Below, one piece after another: positions 1 through 13,339 of a stretch of DNA of 64,000 nucleotides. The position numbers were made by a program, and so were the translations under genes. How positions within the stretch are numbered: position 1 is the stretch's first letter; each line of letters starts with the position of its first letter. The notes below the pieces were generated by a model that saw nothing but the letters and a program-made list of their open reading frames with translations, made no database searches and was not told the DNA's origin. This stretch comes from Monoplex corrugatus (Eukaryota > Mollusca > Gastropoda > Littorinimorpha > Ranellidae), in contig CM060305.1 in NCBI GenBank assembly GCA_030674185.1, forward strand, positions 166,104,758 through 166,168,757. Reading direction: 5' to 3'.

Positions 1-99
1 TGTTAAGTTTTTGCAGTTGGTGGATAGCGTATAGGAGTCAAAGGTTTATGTAAGTCTGTCTTTCAGTTTTATCCATTTCAAACCCTCACTTTTGTGCAG

Positions 100-208
100 G
101 TTTAAAGTGTTTAGTAAGTCACTGCTGGTAGATGTGGCTGAAGGTCTTATGGAACTGTCCAAGTACAGTGAATCTCTTTTGAGCAAATTTCATTGGCATA
201 CTATTCAT
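100..208 (+). CDS. Exon of an unrecognised upstream gene (internal)
   Basis: A pyrimidine-rich acceptor ending in CAG at 97-99 is followed by one base and then 36 open codons. The exon stops at a GTATGT donor at 209. The peptide is amphipathic (begins FKVFSKSLLVDVAEG, ends SKFHWHTIH) and looks helical. The exit phase is 0, which matches the entry phase of the next candidate exon at 5869. I do not recognise the protein. The exon is inferred from splice signals, codon openness and phase agreement only; the start of the gene lies outside the window. Confidence 0.4.
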
Positions 209-239
209 GTATGTCATGCGCATATTTATATACTGATGA

Positions 240-480
240 ACTTTGTGAAGTGATACACTTTCACACGGACACACACACTTGCTCACTCACTCACTCACTC
301 ACTCATTCATTCACCAGGACACACACACACGCACTCACTCATTTATTCACTCACACATGTGAAATTTTTCACACACACACACACACACACACACCACACA
401 CACCACACACACACACACACACACCACACACACACACACTACACACTTACACACATACATGCATGCATGCACACACACGT
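240..480. repeat. (CA)n / (CTCA)n compound microsatellite
   Basis: Interrupted CA and CTCA/TTCA repeats with CATGCATG steps at the right end. Confidence 0.9.
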
Positions 481-1742
481 GCATATGCCAAGAATTTCTT
501 TAATTACAAGAACACAGTACAATTTCTTGGTTCTTAAATTGTTCTTCTGTACCTGACATCTATTTGGCAAGCTCAGGGCTGGTTGATAGTCTGTGAGGAG
601 GAACATTAAGTAGCTGACGTGTTTGTTTAGGAGCTTAACATAATTTTCTTAAGATTATCATTATCCACCATGTGGGGGCATGGACTGTATTAATCTGGCA
701 CCTGGCAAAACTAAATTCTCCTGATTATGGTGATCAGTTGGCCATGCCAGCTATTGACAAAGGTCATCAGACGTCAGACTGTGAACTGCAAATCTGGCAT
801 TTGTCCATTTGTTCAACCCAAGACAGCTGAGCATATGCTGAGCTGTTTATCTGGAGGATTGTTCAGTGTGTTACTTGGCATTGATGTCAGTCGTGGTTGT
901 TGTTATTGGTGAGAGTAGAGTTGGTCAGACCTTTTCTGAAGTCTTGCTTTGAATTTCTGGATGTTGTGAAAGGTGAAGAGTCTCAGAAATTACTTGAATT
1001 TTTTTCTTACAAATATATTGTGAAGTGCAGTATACTATAACATGTGTGCGTGTGCATGCATGCATTGCTGTGTTTCTGGAGAAAAACACACTCTGTGGTA
1101 TCATTGGTACATTTGTGCATGCTCTTTGTTTTTATTACGGTGAATAATGAAGTATCTGCAGCATGACTGGTTCATTTACAATTGCTGAGCAAAGTCCATT
1201 TAATTTTAGGGAATTAAAAAGATAATTTTGATACACCCAACATAAACTTTTCTTTTATTACAACTACTTTTCCTTTATGAAGTAGAGTGTTTCTTAATCT
1301 AGGAACGGGACCTGAAATATTGTCGATTCTTTGTGGTGCATAAACTACATTGTTTATTAATTCTCGTTTTGCACATCACTCACAGGCTCTGGTACAGTGT
1401 GCCAGCTGTTGCGTCTGACTGTTATTCGTATAGAACAATATGCCCATAAACTGCATTGCTTTCTTTTAATTACATTCATATGTTTACACTAAAATGTGCC
1501 CGCTACTATCTTCTATATAGCTACAGTGGAGCCTGTCTGCAGCAAAATTGAAGGGAAACAGATATATATGTGTTCATTACAGTGGTACTTCGTAGTTGTT
1601 GTAAGTAACAAAGTCAGTGCTGATTGTTTGTCGCTTTGCTGGTGGTGTTTTGATGTTATTGACAACATTCCCCATTTTGTATGTCACCATTATGATGTGT
1701 TTATCAGTCAGCTGTGGCTCAGTGGTTGAAGAATCCAAAATG

Positions 1743-2183
<441 letters not shown>

Positions 2184-2293
2184 TAATAACATGAAATCAG
2201 AAACAGGTAATAACACCCCTAATGCAGAGTATGTAAGGAAGAAAAATGAATAGAATTGGAATCATTGGATAAATACGGAAGTCTTTCATATAA

Positions 2294-2366
2294 GTGCACA
2301 CACATGAAAACACACATCCACATATAAGCACATACACATATACTTGCATGCATGCATACACACACA

Positions 2367-2425
<59 letters not shown>

Positions 2426-2439
2426 GCACACACACGCAC

Positions 2440-2486
<47 letters not shown>

Positions 2487-2521
2487 CACACACACACACA
2501 CACACACACGAGCACACACAC
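2294..2521. repeat. (CA)n microsatellite
   Basis: CA repeats with scattered CG and AG interruptions, followed by a short GCTGCTGCTG run. Confidence 0.95.
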
Positions 2522-4131
2522 AGCTGCTGCTGCTGGTGTTATGTCACACTGGTTGCTGTACTGTACATGCAGTATATGATACTGTATAGTTGTACCAGTC
2601 TTGAACGCATGTTTGTTGTAGGATAAGACTATATGTAACAAACTGGCTTTTGGGAAACAACACCTCGTTTGTTCAAAGAGGAATTCTTTATGCATTGTTG
2701 TAGATTTTGTTCATTGTAGACAGTATTTTACAAGAGGGAAAGAGAAGTAAGTGGGCAGGGAAAATGAAAGAGTATATTGTTGTGGGAAATTCATTGTAGG
2801 CAAGTTTATTATAGTGGACTCCACTGTATATATGGATTCATGTACCTGGCTCACATCATTCTCTTACAGTCTTGAGAAATAGGTAAAGGCAAGGTGAAGG
2901 TCACAGTTGTCCTGTAACCCTGAAGGGGGGAATTATGTATAAATACCTCAACTTTTTTCACAGCCAGTTAGGGCAGTGCTCATCTCTTGTCCCTTGTCAC
3001 TTTACCTTCCCTGACTCCAAACAGGATCAGCCGGTACCCATTTACTGTTGGATGGACTGGAGGCCACATGCACATAGATTGTATTGAAGCAGAATTGAAC
3101 CTCTGCAAACAAACTGAAAGTGGGAACTCTTCCTCAACATCAGCTGGGCATTTGAGATTAGTGTACATAAACGAAAATCATAAACAACATTCCAAACATT
3201 GTTTTAAAGCTTGTAACATTAACTTCTTTCAGAAGTTCGATACAGCCCAAATGTAGTTTTATCTTAGTGGTTACTAAAGACAGTCTTGTCAAGGAATGTT
3301 CTGAAACTTTCTCTTCCATTTTCTCAAAATGAGGATTATGTACATACGACATTCCAGTTGGCCACAACTCTCCAGTGTTTAGTTAGATGATAAGGGGCAA
3401 AGTATTCTGGTCAACTTAAAACACACACTGTCTAAAGTAGTTCTTGTCAGCAGCACTCCAGTTTTCATGCATACTGTGCATACATTTGCTAAGAAAAACT
3501 GCTTGAGACTTTTCTTTCTGTATTGATTTGGTATGTGGAAATCGATGACCAAGTCATTGTATTTCATGATGGTGGGAGAGCAACTGCAGTTGTTTTCACT
3601 TCACTGATTATAGGTCTACTTTTGATTCAAATTTACAAGTGATAAATCTTTACTGTGTGAACAGTTTCAAGCATGGGTGATGTACAGGAAATAAAAATTG
3701 TTCTTGAACATTTTTACTTTGCAAAGATTGTTCTAACTGAAGAAAACGTGTGTGTGTATATGTATATATATATAAGTATATACATATGCACTTAATATAT
3801 AGATGTACATGTAAACATATATATAACTGTGTGTGTATGTGTGTGTGTATATTTATATATTATACTAATACCCAAGTTTGCCATTTTCTGCAGAAAAAGA
3901 TTCCAGACTGTCTATCTCTCTGTCTATTTATCTCTTTGTCTATCTATCTGTATGTGTATTATGACATTCTCACAAATGGGAACATAAGCTGCACATGAAT
4001 CGAGATACAGCTGTATAAAAGTGGTGAGGATCTATATGATCAGCTGTATAATATATTTTACAGTAAAATTCATGCCAAAAATGTATTGAAATTATGTAAT
4101 TATGGTGACACCACTGGACAATGCTTTGTTG

Positions 4132-4285
4132 ACATATAGACAGATAGATAGATACATAGATACATAGATAGGTAGGTAGGTAGGTAGATAGACAGATTGA
4201 TAGATAGATAGGTCAGTAGGTAGTTAGATAGATGTAAATATGGATATGGGTATAGATATAAAGTATGGATAGATAGATCGGGATA
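4132..4285. repeat. GATA/GGTA-type tetranucleotide tract
   Basis: Imperfect TAGA, TACA and TAGG tetranucleotides, degenerating to the right. Confidence 0.85.
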
Positions 4286-4338
4286 CATATCCACACAGTA
4301 CATAAATGCGCATACACACACACACACACACACACACA

Positions 4339-4743
4339 CATCCGTCTAATAGAGGAAGTTTGTTCTAGGAGAGTGGACCAGAAACAGAGAAGGCTCGTGG
4401 ACCATAGGTATTGAGCTTAGTGCGTGGAAAGCGAAAAGTCAGAGGATCGGAGGCAGAGCGGAGGGTACGTGAGGGAACATAGATCTCAAGTAGGCTTGAC
4501 AGGTAATCGGGGGCTGTGTTATTGAGGCTTTTGTAGCACATGGTGTCTAGTTTGTACTGTATGCGCTTTGATACAGGGAGCCAGTGAAGTTGTGCCAGGA
4601 GAGGAGATATGTGGTCAGCTTTTTTCTTTTTGAGTACAAGGCGTACAGCATTGTTTTGAATGCGCTGTAGGATGTGAATGGTGGAGGCAGGAAGACCAGA
4701 CAGGAGTGAATTGCAATAGTCAATGCGAGACATCCGTCTAATA
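4339..4743 (-). mobile_element. Internal LINE fragment flanked by 13-bp direct repeats
   Basis: On the minus strand this codes for the C-terminal part of an L2/CR1-like reverse transcriptase ORF and is almost identical to 19670-20055 of the longer plus-strand copy. It starts and ends inside the ORF, with no 3' tail. The sequence CATCCGTCTAATA occurs at 4339-4351 and again at 4731-4743, an exact 13-bp duplication around the fragment. One Trp codon of the longer copy is a stop here. Confidence 0.85.
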
Positions 4744-4781
4744 TCACTTATAGTGAAAAGACGTTAAATTAAAGAACGAAC

Positions 4782-4802
4782 ACACACACACACATACATG
4801 CA

Positions 4803-4899
<97 letters not shown>

Positions 4900-4928
4900 A
4901 TACACATACACGCACACACACACACACA

Positions 4929-5005
<77 letters not shown>

Positions 5006-5044
5006 ATACTCACACACGCACACACGCACACACACACACACACA
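4782..5044. repeat. (CA)n-(TA)n-(TG)n-(CA)n compound microsatellite
   Basis: A CA tract is followed by TA (about 4929-4960), then TG (about 4961-5002), then CA again. The CA-TA-TG part is self-complementary and can fold into one long hairpin. Confidence 0.95.
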
Positions 5045-5868
5045 TGTATTTATGTTACATTTAAATTATGTATGTATATTTAAACTGTACACATAAAAAA
5101 GAAGGGGGGGGGGGGGAACAGCACACAATCTGAATTTCTCAAATTTTCAGCCTAAGTCTTCCTTTGGGGCCTTTACTGAATGGGCTTGTAACAATTTTGT
5201 CTGTCAGTGTCTTTCTTTCTGTCAGTCTGCCTGTGTCAGTCTTTTTTCTGTCTTTCTGTCTGTCTGTCTGTCTGTCTGTTTCTCTCTTGGTTGTATTTGT
5301 GTATGTGCATGTGTGCGTGTGTTGACGGAGTTCATTGATCTGTAGGCTTCTCGACCCCATCATTGATTTTTCCACTGTATGAGCTTTTGTGTGGATAGTT
5401 TTGATGCTGTGATGACAAAATGTTTTAGCTGTTTGTGTTGTAGTTCTGTTGCTACAGCAATAGCAGAGGTAAGGGACACCTAGTTCCTTTCTTTCTTTCC
5501 TTTCAGAGTCATCGATTCAGTGCGTCAATTTACTGTACTGTCAGTTTGCCTTTAAACCTTAGTCATTTTGTTGTTGTTTTATATGTACGATTGACAAAAG
5601 CTGTTTGGCTGAATATTTGCACATGTTCTGTTTCCTCAGTTAAATACTTAAGTTAAATATGATAGTCATATTTTTTATATTTTCTGTTGACATGTTTTTG
5701 GTGCCCTTTGTGTTACTATTTAAACTGTTCACTTTGTGCTTGCTATGTTCGTATAGTTCTGACACAAACCACACTGTGATCAGTTTCATTAATGTTTGGA
5801 TAATCTACACTTCAGTGACGGATGTTTGTTAATTCTTTGACTCACGTAGTCTATATACCACACCACAG

Positions 5869-5979
5869 AGCTTTCACCGCAAAGCTGCTGAATCCCTTAA
5901 AACTGTCAAGGAACATGTTTTGCCAGATTCAGTGCAGACAGTAGGATATGTGTATAAAGACAATGTTGAGCTGCTGTAT
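5869..5979 (+). CDS. Exon of an unrecognised upstream gene (internal)
   Basis: An acceptor CACCACAG precedes 37 open codons (begins SFHRKAAESLKTVKEHV, ends NVELLY), and a GTAAAT donor follows at 5980. Entry and exit phases are both 0, compatible with the candidate exons at 100-208 and 13340-13402. The composition is rich in Lys, Glu and Val with a clear protein-like codon pattern, unlike the flanking low-complexity DNA. I cannot name the family. A homologue carrying the three peptides in this order would confirm the exon. Confidence 0.45.
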
Positions 5980-6032
5980 GTAAATAGACTTGCTGTGTTC
6001 TGCTTATGATACATCAAGATTAAAAAAAACAT

Positions 6033-6109
<77 letters not shown>

Positions 6110-7242
6110 ACCACCACCACCACCACCACCACTGTGTAAAACTATCAAAAGCTTTTTATTATGCACCCCTGAAATAAAGGAATAGCAATCCAGAATAATA
6201 GATCACATTCTGATGAGAATCTTGAAATGTGTAGAGTTCATGGTATGGATGACGCTTGACAGAGTGGACACCACATATAGAAAACAAACCTGTATATTTT
6301 CTCTAACTCTATGCCTCTGATAATAAGTCAGGTGATATCAACCAGTTCTGAGGTAATCTGTCTTTGTCATTACTTATAAATGTAGCCGTGCTCACCAACG
6401 GCGTGTAGCAGACGTCTTTTCTTCTCAAACGATTTTGAGTACAGTTAACTCCCTTGGTTCAGCGATTCTCAAAAATATTAGGAAATTCTATTATTTAAAC
6501 CCTTAAAAGTTAAGAAATGAATAACTTGTGCGCTCTAATTCAGCAGAAAAGTATGTATTTCTTGTAGGAAATGTCCTCGAGGCGAAGTTTCCCCTCGTTT
6601 GCCTGAAATCAATAATTTTATTGTCCGATCGTTCGGTACTATTCAAATTTCCGACCAGTGAGCCGTGATGATGATCGGAAATTTGTATAATAACGAAATA
6701 AATTGTGGAAATTTTAAGATCGCGATTAGAATGTTGGTATTCTAATCTTTCATTTGGACTACATCACACCTTTAATCATTAGATATTAAGCTTGCATTAA
6801 AAAAAGTTCAGGCCAAGTCAAAGTGCGACAAACCGCCAAAATGACCGACATCTTGCCGGGATGTAGAATCGAATAATATTTAAAATCTGACTTAGAATAC
6901 ATAATTACATTTACCTTTTTGCTCCTTTTATAAACAGAAATGATATTGCAATGAAATATTGCTAAGCAGTAAAGTATTAGAAGAGATCTTGGCATTCCGT
7001 ATTGTGGTCGAACTATGCGTGTCCAAATTAGGATCATTTGTGTTTTCTATTGCCTGTTCACCGATCTATTTCTGCACTGAGAGATTGATTTACCTATTCA
7101 AAGTATGTCCACATAAACTTATCGATCATCGTGTATTCACTCATTTGTTTGATATTTTTCATGGACTAATATTGATTGATTAAATACGTAAAAATATGGC
7201 TAAAATCCCTTTGAGCAGAGTGTAAACATTGACTTAAATCAC
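5980..7242 (+). other. Intron sequence without recognised content
   Basis: Apart from the CA/CCA tract I see no coding or repeat signal. The part from about 6400 to 7200 is AT-rich and unique-looking. Confidence 0.4.
6032..6132. repeat. (CA)n followed by (CCA)n
   Basis: About 76 bp of pure CA repeats, then eight CCA/CAC triplets. Confidence 0.95.
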
Positions 7243-7399
7243 TTTAGTAGTAGTAGTATAGTAGTAGTAGTAGTAGACTGAGGGCTGGCTCGTAGCCTAG
7301 GCCTTCTGGCCTTTTAACGCCCTATCTTTTTTGTTTTACTCTTTCTTCTTCGGGGTCTGAAAAGCATGCCTTAATATTCATACTTGAGCAAATCTGCTT

Positions 7400-9465
7400 C
7401 AGTCTATTTTTTTAAATAAAATTTGAATTCTGCGTCAACGTCCAGGAAATTTTTGAATTTGTTAATGCTGTTAGTAAATTTAATTTCAAAAGGAATTTTA
7501 TTCCACAATTTAACAATTCTGTTAGAAAAACAAAACGCTCTTGTGTTAGTATTTCTGTGTTTAACAAATATTTTACCTTCAGCATTCCTTGTTATACTAG
7601 CTTGTGGAAAGGAAAAAAATGTTTCAACTGATAGCTTATCCATCCCATTCATTATTTTATATACCTGTATTAAATCCCCCCTACCCTCCTACCTTTCAGT
7701 GAATGAAGTTTTAAAAACTTAAGCCTTTCTTCATAACTCATATTTTTACACTCTATAAGCAACCTAGTTGCCCTTCTTTGTACATTTTCAATCATTTTTG
7801 ACTGTCTTATCAAATACGGATTCCAAACAACACTTGCGTATTCTAAATGTGGTCTAACAAAAGCCTTATACAACATTAAAAATGTATGTTTATTCATGTA
7901 CAAAAATGTTCTTTTGATAATTCCTATCATTTGGTTAGCCTTATTTGCTACTCTTTTAATGTGAAGGTCAAAGGATAATTCACTATCAAATGTAACTCCC
8001 AAGTCTTTCTCCGTTTCACACACACTAATTTTCTGTACATCATTTCCAATTTTCATGAAATACTCTCGTCTAATATTCTTCTTACCAACATGCATTACAT
8101 GGCATTTTGAAACATTAAAATATAAATTCCAAGTATCTGACCAGTTTTGTAGTATTAGCAAGTCCTGTTAATTAAATTTTAACATTGGCAACCTTGTCAT
8201 ATAGTTTTGTATCGTCAGCAAAAATTTTGCAAGTACAGTGCAGTGAATCAGGTAAGTCATTTATAAATACTGTAAACAAGATTGGACCCAGTACACTGCC
8301 CTGAGGGATCCTGCTTTTTACTTTTGTTTCTTCTGATTCAGCATTTCCTACCTTTACCCTCTGCTTTCGATCATACAAAAAAATTTTGGATCCATTTGAG
8401 TGTATTTCCTGTAATACCATAAGATGCTAATTTTATTAGCAGTCTTTCGTGAGGTACAGAATCAAAAGCTTTTCTAAAATCAAGATACACGATATCAAAG
8501 GGGTCCCCATTGTCCATAATATTGGTGAAATCCTCCATAACTTCTAATAATTGGGTTACACAGGATCTTTTCCCTCTAAATCCATGTTGACATTTTGCAT
8601 AAAATTTATTACTTTCAAAGTGAGAAATGATACAATCTCTTACTAGTGATTCCAGTACTTTACAAACAATACAAGTTAAACTTACAGGTCTATAGTTCCC
8701 AGCGTCACTACCTATTTCCTTTCTTAAACAAGGCTTTAACATCGGCTGTTTTCCAATCCTTTGGTAACTCACCTGATTCTAAGGACTTATTAAATAATAT
8801 ACAAAGTGGCTTTGCAAGTTCTTTACTTACTTCCTTTAGTATCCTAGGGGATATCAAATCTGGTCCTTTAGCTTTATTCGGGTTTAGTTCCTGTAACTTT
8901 TTTTCTACCGCAGTTGGAGTAACTCTGATATCACATAATGATATACCATTTGACTTTGAATTTTCTATTAAATCTGGTAATGTACTGATATCTTCTGTTG
9001 TAAAAACGCTTGCAAAAAATTATTTAAAACTTCAGCTTTGTCTTTATCTGTAACAACCAGTTTTCTATCATTGGTTTTTAAGGGGCTAATACCTGTATTA
9101 ACTTTTGTCCTTTCTTGTACATATTTCCAAAATTTTTTACTTTTACTTTCCTTAGCAATATTTTTCTCATACTCTTTTCTGGTTTTCTTCAACAATTTGG
9201 CACATTCATTTCTTACTGTTATATATCTATCATAATCACTACCTTTTTTGGTTCTCAAATATCTTTTATATGTATTATACTTCTTTTTAATTTTCCTCAG
9301 AGCCTTTTTATCTAACCATATAGGTCTGAAATGTATATAATTACTAACTTTAACTTTTGGGACACATTCCTCAACACCATCATTTAACCCCTTTTTTTTT
9401 ATCATACCCCAAGCACTCTCAACATCCATATTGACCAAGTCACTCCAATCTTCATCCTTCACAAT
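7400..9465 (-). pseudogene. LINE ORF2 reverse transcriptase, frameshifted
   Basis: The reverse transcriptase is split over four overlapping frames: about 9462-8968, 8772-8371, 8420-8172 and 8161-7404. Finger and palm motifs can be read in order (NYRPVSLT, FRKAFDSVP, PQGSVLGPILF, FADDTKLYD). The C-terminal thumb region ends before a short 3' untranslated part. At least three frame changes separate the blocks. Confidence 0.85.
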
Positions 9466-10372
9466 ATTATTAAGTTTTCTGTAATCACCCTTATTAAAAT
9501 CATACTTGTATTTTATCTACTATAGGTGCATTATACATTGAGACATACAATTTGAATTTCAATACTTCGTGTCACTTTTACCAACCGGTTGTAAGTGCTC
9601 TATATCTGAGATTAAGTTTTCTTCATTTACTAGTACCCAGTCATCCAGAGAAGGAATTTGTCCTTTCCTTCTTCGAGTAGGTTCTGATACCTTTTGAATT
9701 AAAAATGCATCACGTAAATTCTCAATTATTTTGTCACTTTTATCACCTCTCCACTCTCCATCCCAACCAACATTTCGAAAGTTAAAGTCACCAACAATAC
9801 AAATCTTATCATACTTATTAAGTTTAAATAGATTTTAAAACATCAAACAGCTTTTTGTCATTTTCTACTGTGCTTGTATTAGGACTTCGATATATACATC
9901 CTAACAATACTTCTTCACCATTAGCACCACTAAAAGAGCACCACACACTTTCTTCAAGGTCTTCATTATTTAACTCTTCACACTCTCTTGCATTCAACCT
10001 TTTTTAAGTATATAATACAACTCCCCTTTGGGGATTTTTTGACACAAACATATCAAAATTAGGAAAAGAATATTGATTCTCAATAAAATCTCTCACATTC
10101 TTCGGCTTGATTTCTGTCAGCCCAATCACACTTGGTTTTAAATCATCTATGAGGGCCAAAAACATCTTTTTTGTTTAACAAACTATCAACATTTGAGTAT
10201 ACAACAATGCACTCTTCCTGAGTTACATGTTCACTTCTATTTACATTATGTATATGATCTCCTTTGTCGGTTCAATATGTAGCTTTCTCCCTCCCATTTC
10301 CTGTTGGCCCTTTCCCACCCTCTGCTCCTCTTGGCCTGGAACTCACAGTCACAATCTGTCCATTCCTGATTA

Positions 10373-11185
10373 CTATGTTCTGTTCGCCCTCATCCCTTCT
10401 TCAATCAGTTCTTCTCTCAGCTCTTTGTACTTTTGCCTCTGTTTGGGAGTGTAGTCATGGTTGACATAGATTTTTTTTGTCAGATCTGTCACTCCGGCAT
10501 TCAGCTCAGGAGACTTTTTCACTACTTCTTTCTTCTTTTCCTCATTTGTCATGGTTACCTTCAACATCCTGGGCCTATTTCCTCCCACCTTTCCCAGTCT
10601 GACAGGCTCTTTCACATCATTGTCTTCTATCTTTGTCAGTTTTCCCAGAATCGTTTTGGCAGCCTTCAAGTCGTCTTTCTTCCTATCCTCTGCACTATCT
10701 TCAGAGCTCTCTCTAACACCCACTATGATCACATTCATCTTTCTTTTTTCTTTCTCTTCTCTCTCCTCCATCGCCTCCTCAACTTTCTTACTCACTGCCT
10801 CATCGATTTTTTTGTCCAAGCTTTCTCCTCCTAGCCCTTGCTCTAGATCCTTCACCTGTTTGGTCAGATCATAAACCATTTGCAATAGTTTGTCTAGGCG
10901 GACATCCGAACGCGATTGTATGTCCTGACTGTCCATGCATTTAAGACAAACATACTGCACATTCGGGCAGTTCAGTGTATCATACATTTCGTCCTTCATT
11001 TGGGCGCACTTCTGGTGTGTCCACTGTTTACAGACAAAACACTCAAGGTCTCTAGGTCCCTCGCTAGGGGTGTCGCACACCGTACATTGCCATGTACCTA
11101 ATTCCTCTATTTTGCTCCTTCCTCTTTGCCCTTTCCCCACGCGACCCTGATTTCCACCTCTACCTCCACGACCCCTGCAGGACAT
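10373..11185 (-). CDS. LINE ORF1: PHD-type zinc finger plus coiled coil and RNA-binding-like domain
   Basis: An open frame of 270 codons belonging to the CR1-type LINE. A basic Gly/Arg-rich start (residues 1-25) precedes a C4HC3 zinc finger of PHD type at about residues 33-84 (WQCTVC, CFVCKQWTHQKC, YVCLKC). A charged coiled coil follows at about 95-150. The C-terminal part starts at NVIIVGVRESS and resembles the RRM-like nucleic-acid-binding domain of LINE ORF1 proteins. Such proteins are known to coat the element RNA. The ORF1 frame is uninterrupted although the ORF2 downstream is broken. Confidence 0.8.
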   Translation of the reverse strand: MSCRGRGGRGGNQGRVGKGQRGRSKIEELGTWQCTVCDTPSEGPRDLECFVCKQWTHQKCAQMKDEMYDTLNCPNVQYVCLKCMDSQDIQSRSDVRLDKLLQMVYDLTKQVKDLEQGLGGESLDKKIDEAVSKKVEEAMEEREEKEKRKMNVIIVGVRESSEDSAEDRKKDDLKAAKTILGKLTKIEDNDVKEPVRLGKVGGNRPRMLKVTMTNEEKKKEVVKKSPELNAGVTDLTKKIYVNHDYTPKQRQKYKELREELIEEGMRANRT

Positions 11186-11707
11186 TTTAGTTTAGCCTTC
11201 TAAGTAATAAAACTACAATTGTACTAACTATTGAGCAGTATACTTACAGCCTGACAAAAACTTTGGTTAGTAATGAAAAACGAAAACGAAACTGTAAACT
11301 AAGTAGAGTGAATACTGAGTACTGTGGTGCTCAACAACACACAGTTCTTCTATATGTCTGAAGATGCTACGCAGCCTGACATACTAATACAAGTAATATG
11401 CACATCTTTCACAAAGTTAAATAATATATAATATGACTTCAATTTCCCTATTCCCTAACGCTGTTAGTTTCGATCTGTGTGAATGTTGTGCAAAATGATG
11501 TAGAATACAACAATCTGTATGCTGTGTAGAATTTTCTGATATATGATATGTTGGTATGTGTTATGTGGACCGCAAGATAAGCACCACTGAGCTTGCTCGA
11601 AGAAACACAAATCTGGCCCCTAAGGGGTTCCAGAGAGTCGTTTTGCCTGCGGGCTCGCGGTGCGGTCAATGCGGTTCATATGCGGAGTATATAAGTGGAT
11701 GAGTGTG

Positions 11708-11973
11708 AGTGCCATGTACACGCGGGCCCCAGTAGCTCAGTTGGTTTGAGCGTCGGATTCACATCCTAATGGTTGTGGGTTTGAATCCGGGGTGCGCTAA
11801 TTAAAACTGGCCTTCTGATTGTCCCATCTTAACATCGTTGTTGTTCTGGTGGTGTCAGTATAGGATTAGATAAGTCCTTCTTTCCCCACTTCCCTGGGAT
11901 GGTTATCCCCGTCGGCCATATCACCTGAGGTGGGTGTTGACGTAAAACTGAACAAATCAATCAGTGCCATGTA
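11708..11973 (+). mobile_element. tRNA-derived SINE with 11-bp target duplication
   Basis: The head contains an A box (TAGCTCAGTTGG, 11733-11744) and a B box (GGGTTTGAATCC, 11777-11788) spaced as in tRNA. The body contains TTCTGGTGGTGTCAG, which also occurs in the copies near 33.1 and 63.5 kb. The element ends near AACTGAACAAATCAATC. AGTGCCATGTA flanks it at 11708-11718 and 11963-11973. Confidence 0.85.
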
Positions 11974-12312
11974 GACTCTATGCCTTTCTCCTCTGGTCTG
12001 GTCTTGAACGGTTGGGTCAGAATAAAGAGAGAAACACCATCTCTGTCTTCCCTGGTCTTCTTCGTCAGGCTGCATTACCATCTGCGCTCCTCTGCTCTTC
12101 TGCCTCCTGTCTTCACCTTCACCCTTACCACCCCACCATCACATATATAATTTCTTTCTTGCTTGTTTTTTCTTTCTTTTCTTTTTTCTTTTTGTTTTGT
12201 TTTGTTGATAGTTTTGTTGTTGTTGTTTGTTGTTGTCAGGTTTGTGAGGGGAGTGGGGTGGGGTGGAGATAAGCATTATTGATGACAGTTTTGTTTTGTT
12301 TTGTTTGTTTTG

Positions 12313-12345
<33 letters not shown>

Positions 12346-12879
12346 GTTGCATATGTATGTGGCTATGCACATGCAACACATGTGCATAGACTGGTGCATG
12401 TTCTTTGAAGTGCACAGACAAACAAAGACAGCACTGTTATTAAATTTGATGGTTATTACGCAGTACAGTCAAGAGTAAGTTTATTAGTTGGGCAAGGTAG
12501 GGCTTTTTGTCTTTCTCATTGCTTCGTGCTTTTCATCATAGTTTGTTCTGAGGGTAGGGAGGGTAAAATTATTGATCAGATTGATAGTGGTGGTTTTATG
12601 CCTGTGGTTTGCTTGTGTGCTTTGACAAAGCATTATGGCAAAGAACGCTCGGCCCCAGATAAACAGTTGATCCTGTGCACCAGAACTAACAGGGATGTTT
12701 TGTAGATACCCCAGATAAGTTGTGTTTCATTTCACTAGGCATCAATCACCAAAACAGTCAGTGGATGAATAATGAATGTAGCTTGTGCGACTCAATGCCA
12801 GGAGAGTTGTGTATCTTGTCACAGTTTCTGGCCTAATATTGTCGACACTAGTAGAACAGGTTAAAATGCGTTCAACATA

Positions 12880-13155
12880 TAGAGGACATGTGCAGTGGTC
12901 GAGTGTTTAAAACACTGGCCTGCCAACTGAAGAGTCAGGGTTTGAAACTTCTTAGGGATTGCCTGATGGGTAAAGGGTTGAGATTTTTCTGGTCTCCCAG
13001 GTCAACATATGTGCAGACCTGCTAGTGCCTGAACCATCTTCATGTATATATGTATGCAGAGCATCAGATAGTCACGTTAAAGATCCTTCAGACCAAATCA
13101 ATGTTCGGTGACTTACAGAAACATGAAAACATCCAACATGCATCACCATAACCAT
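12880..13155 (+). mobile_element. SINE of a second family, tRNA-like head
   Basis: The head has an A-box-like GTGGTCGAGTGTTTAAAA and a B-box-like GGGTTTGAAAC. The body contains ACCTGCTAGTGCCTGAAC, a TATGCAGAGCATCA segment, and a tail with AAACATGAAAACATCCA. Related copies occur at about 14380-14740, 22085-22335, 33965-34215 and 53640-53915. Confidence 0.75.
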
Positions 13156-13339
13156 CCCCAAATTGGAGTATCACTACCTTAATGTTGATGTATTAAAAAG
13201 AAAACAGCCATGGATGTAAAAGCCCATTTGTGCTTATATATTCAAGTGCACGTGGGAGTTATAGCTCATGAACAAAGAAAAAAAATTGTTGTACTTGTAG
13301 AGATGTTCTCTTAGCATTAGTTTTGTTCATTTGTTGTAG

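Larger units (their letters stand above)
7243..11185 (-). mobile_element. Decayed full-length CR1-type LINE (antisense in intron)
   Basis: Read on the minus strand, the parts come in the usual LINE order. First is an intact ORF1 (11185-10373). Next is a broken apurinic-type endonuclease (about 10250-9530), where fragments such as GDFNF and SLDDWVLVNEENL survive in shifting frames. Then come reverse transcriptase blocks (about 9462-7400), including DFRKAFDSVPHERL, PQGSVLGPILF and FADDTKLY. A short 3' region follows and ends in a (TAC)n tail at about 7244-7275 (GTA triplets on the plus strand). Several frameshifts and stops break ORF2, so this copy is inactive. The catalytic FADD box and the PQGSVLGP motif place it in the CR1/Jockey superfamily; the CR1 clade is my best estimate. 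Confidence 0.88.

Noticed and set aside
2987..3256. 89-codon frame
   Set aside because: The region looks like a dispersed repeat (GGTACCCATTTACTG block) rather than an exon, and no splice sites fit.
11726..11797. A tRNA gene
   Set aside because: The A and B boxes are present, but the acceptor stem does not close, and the element has a SINE body, tail and target duplication.
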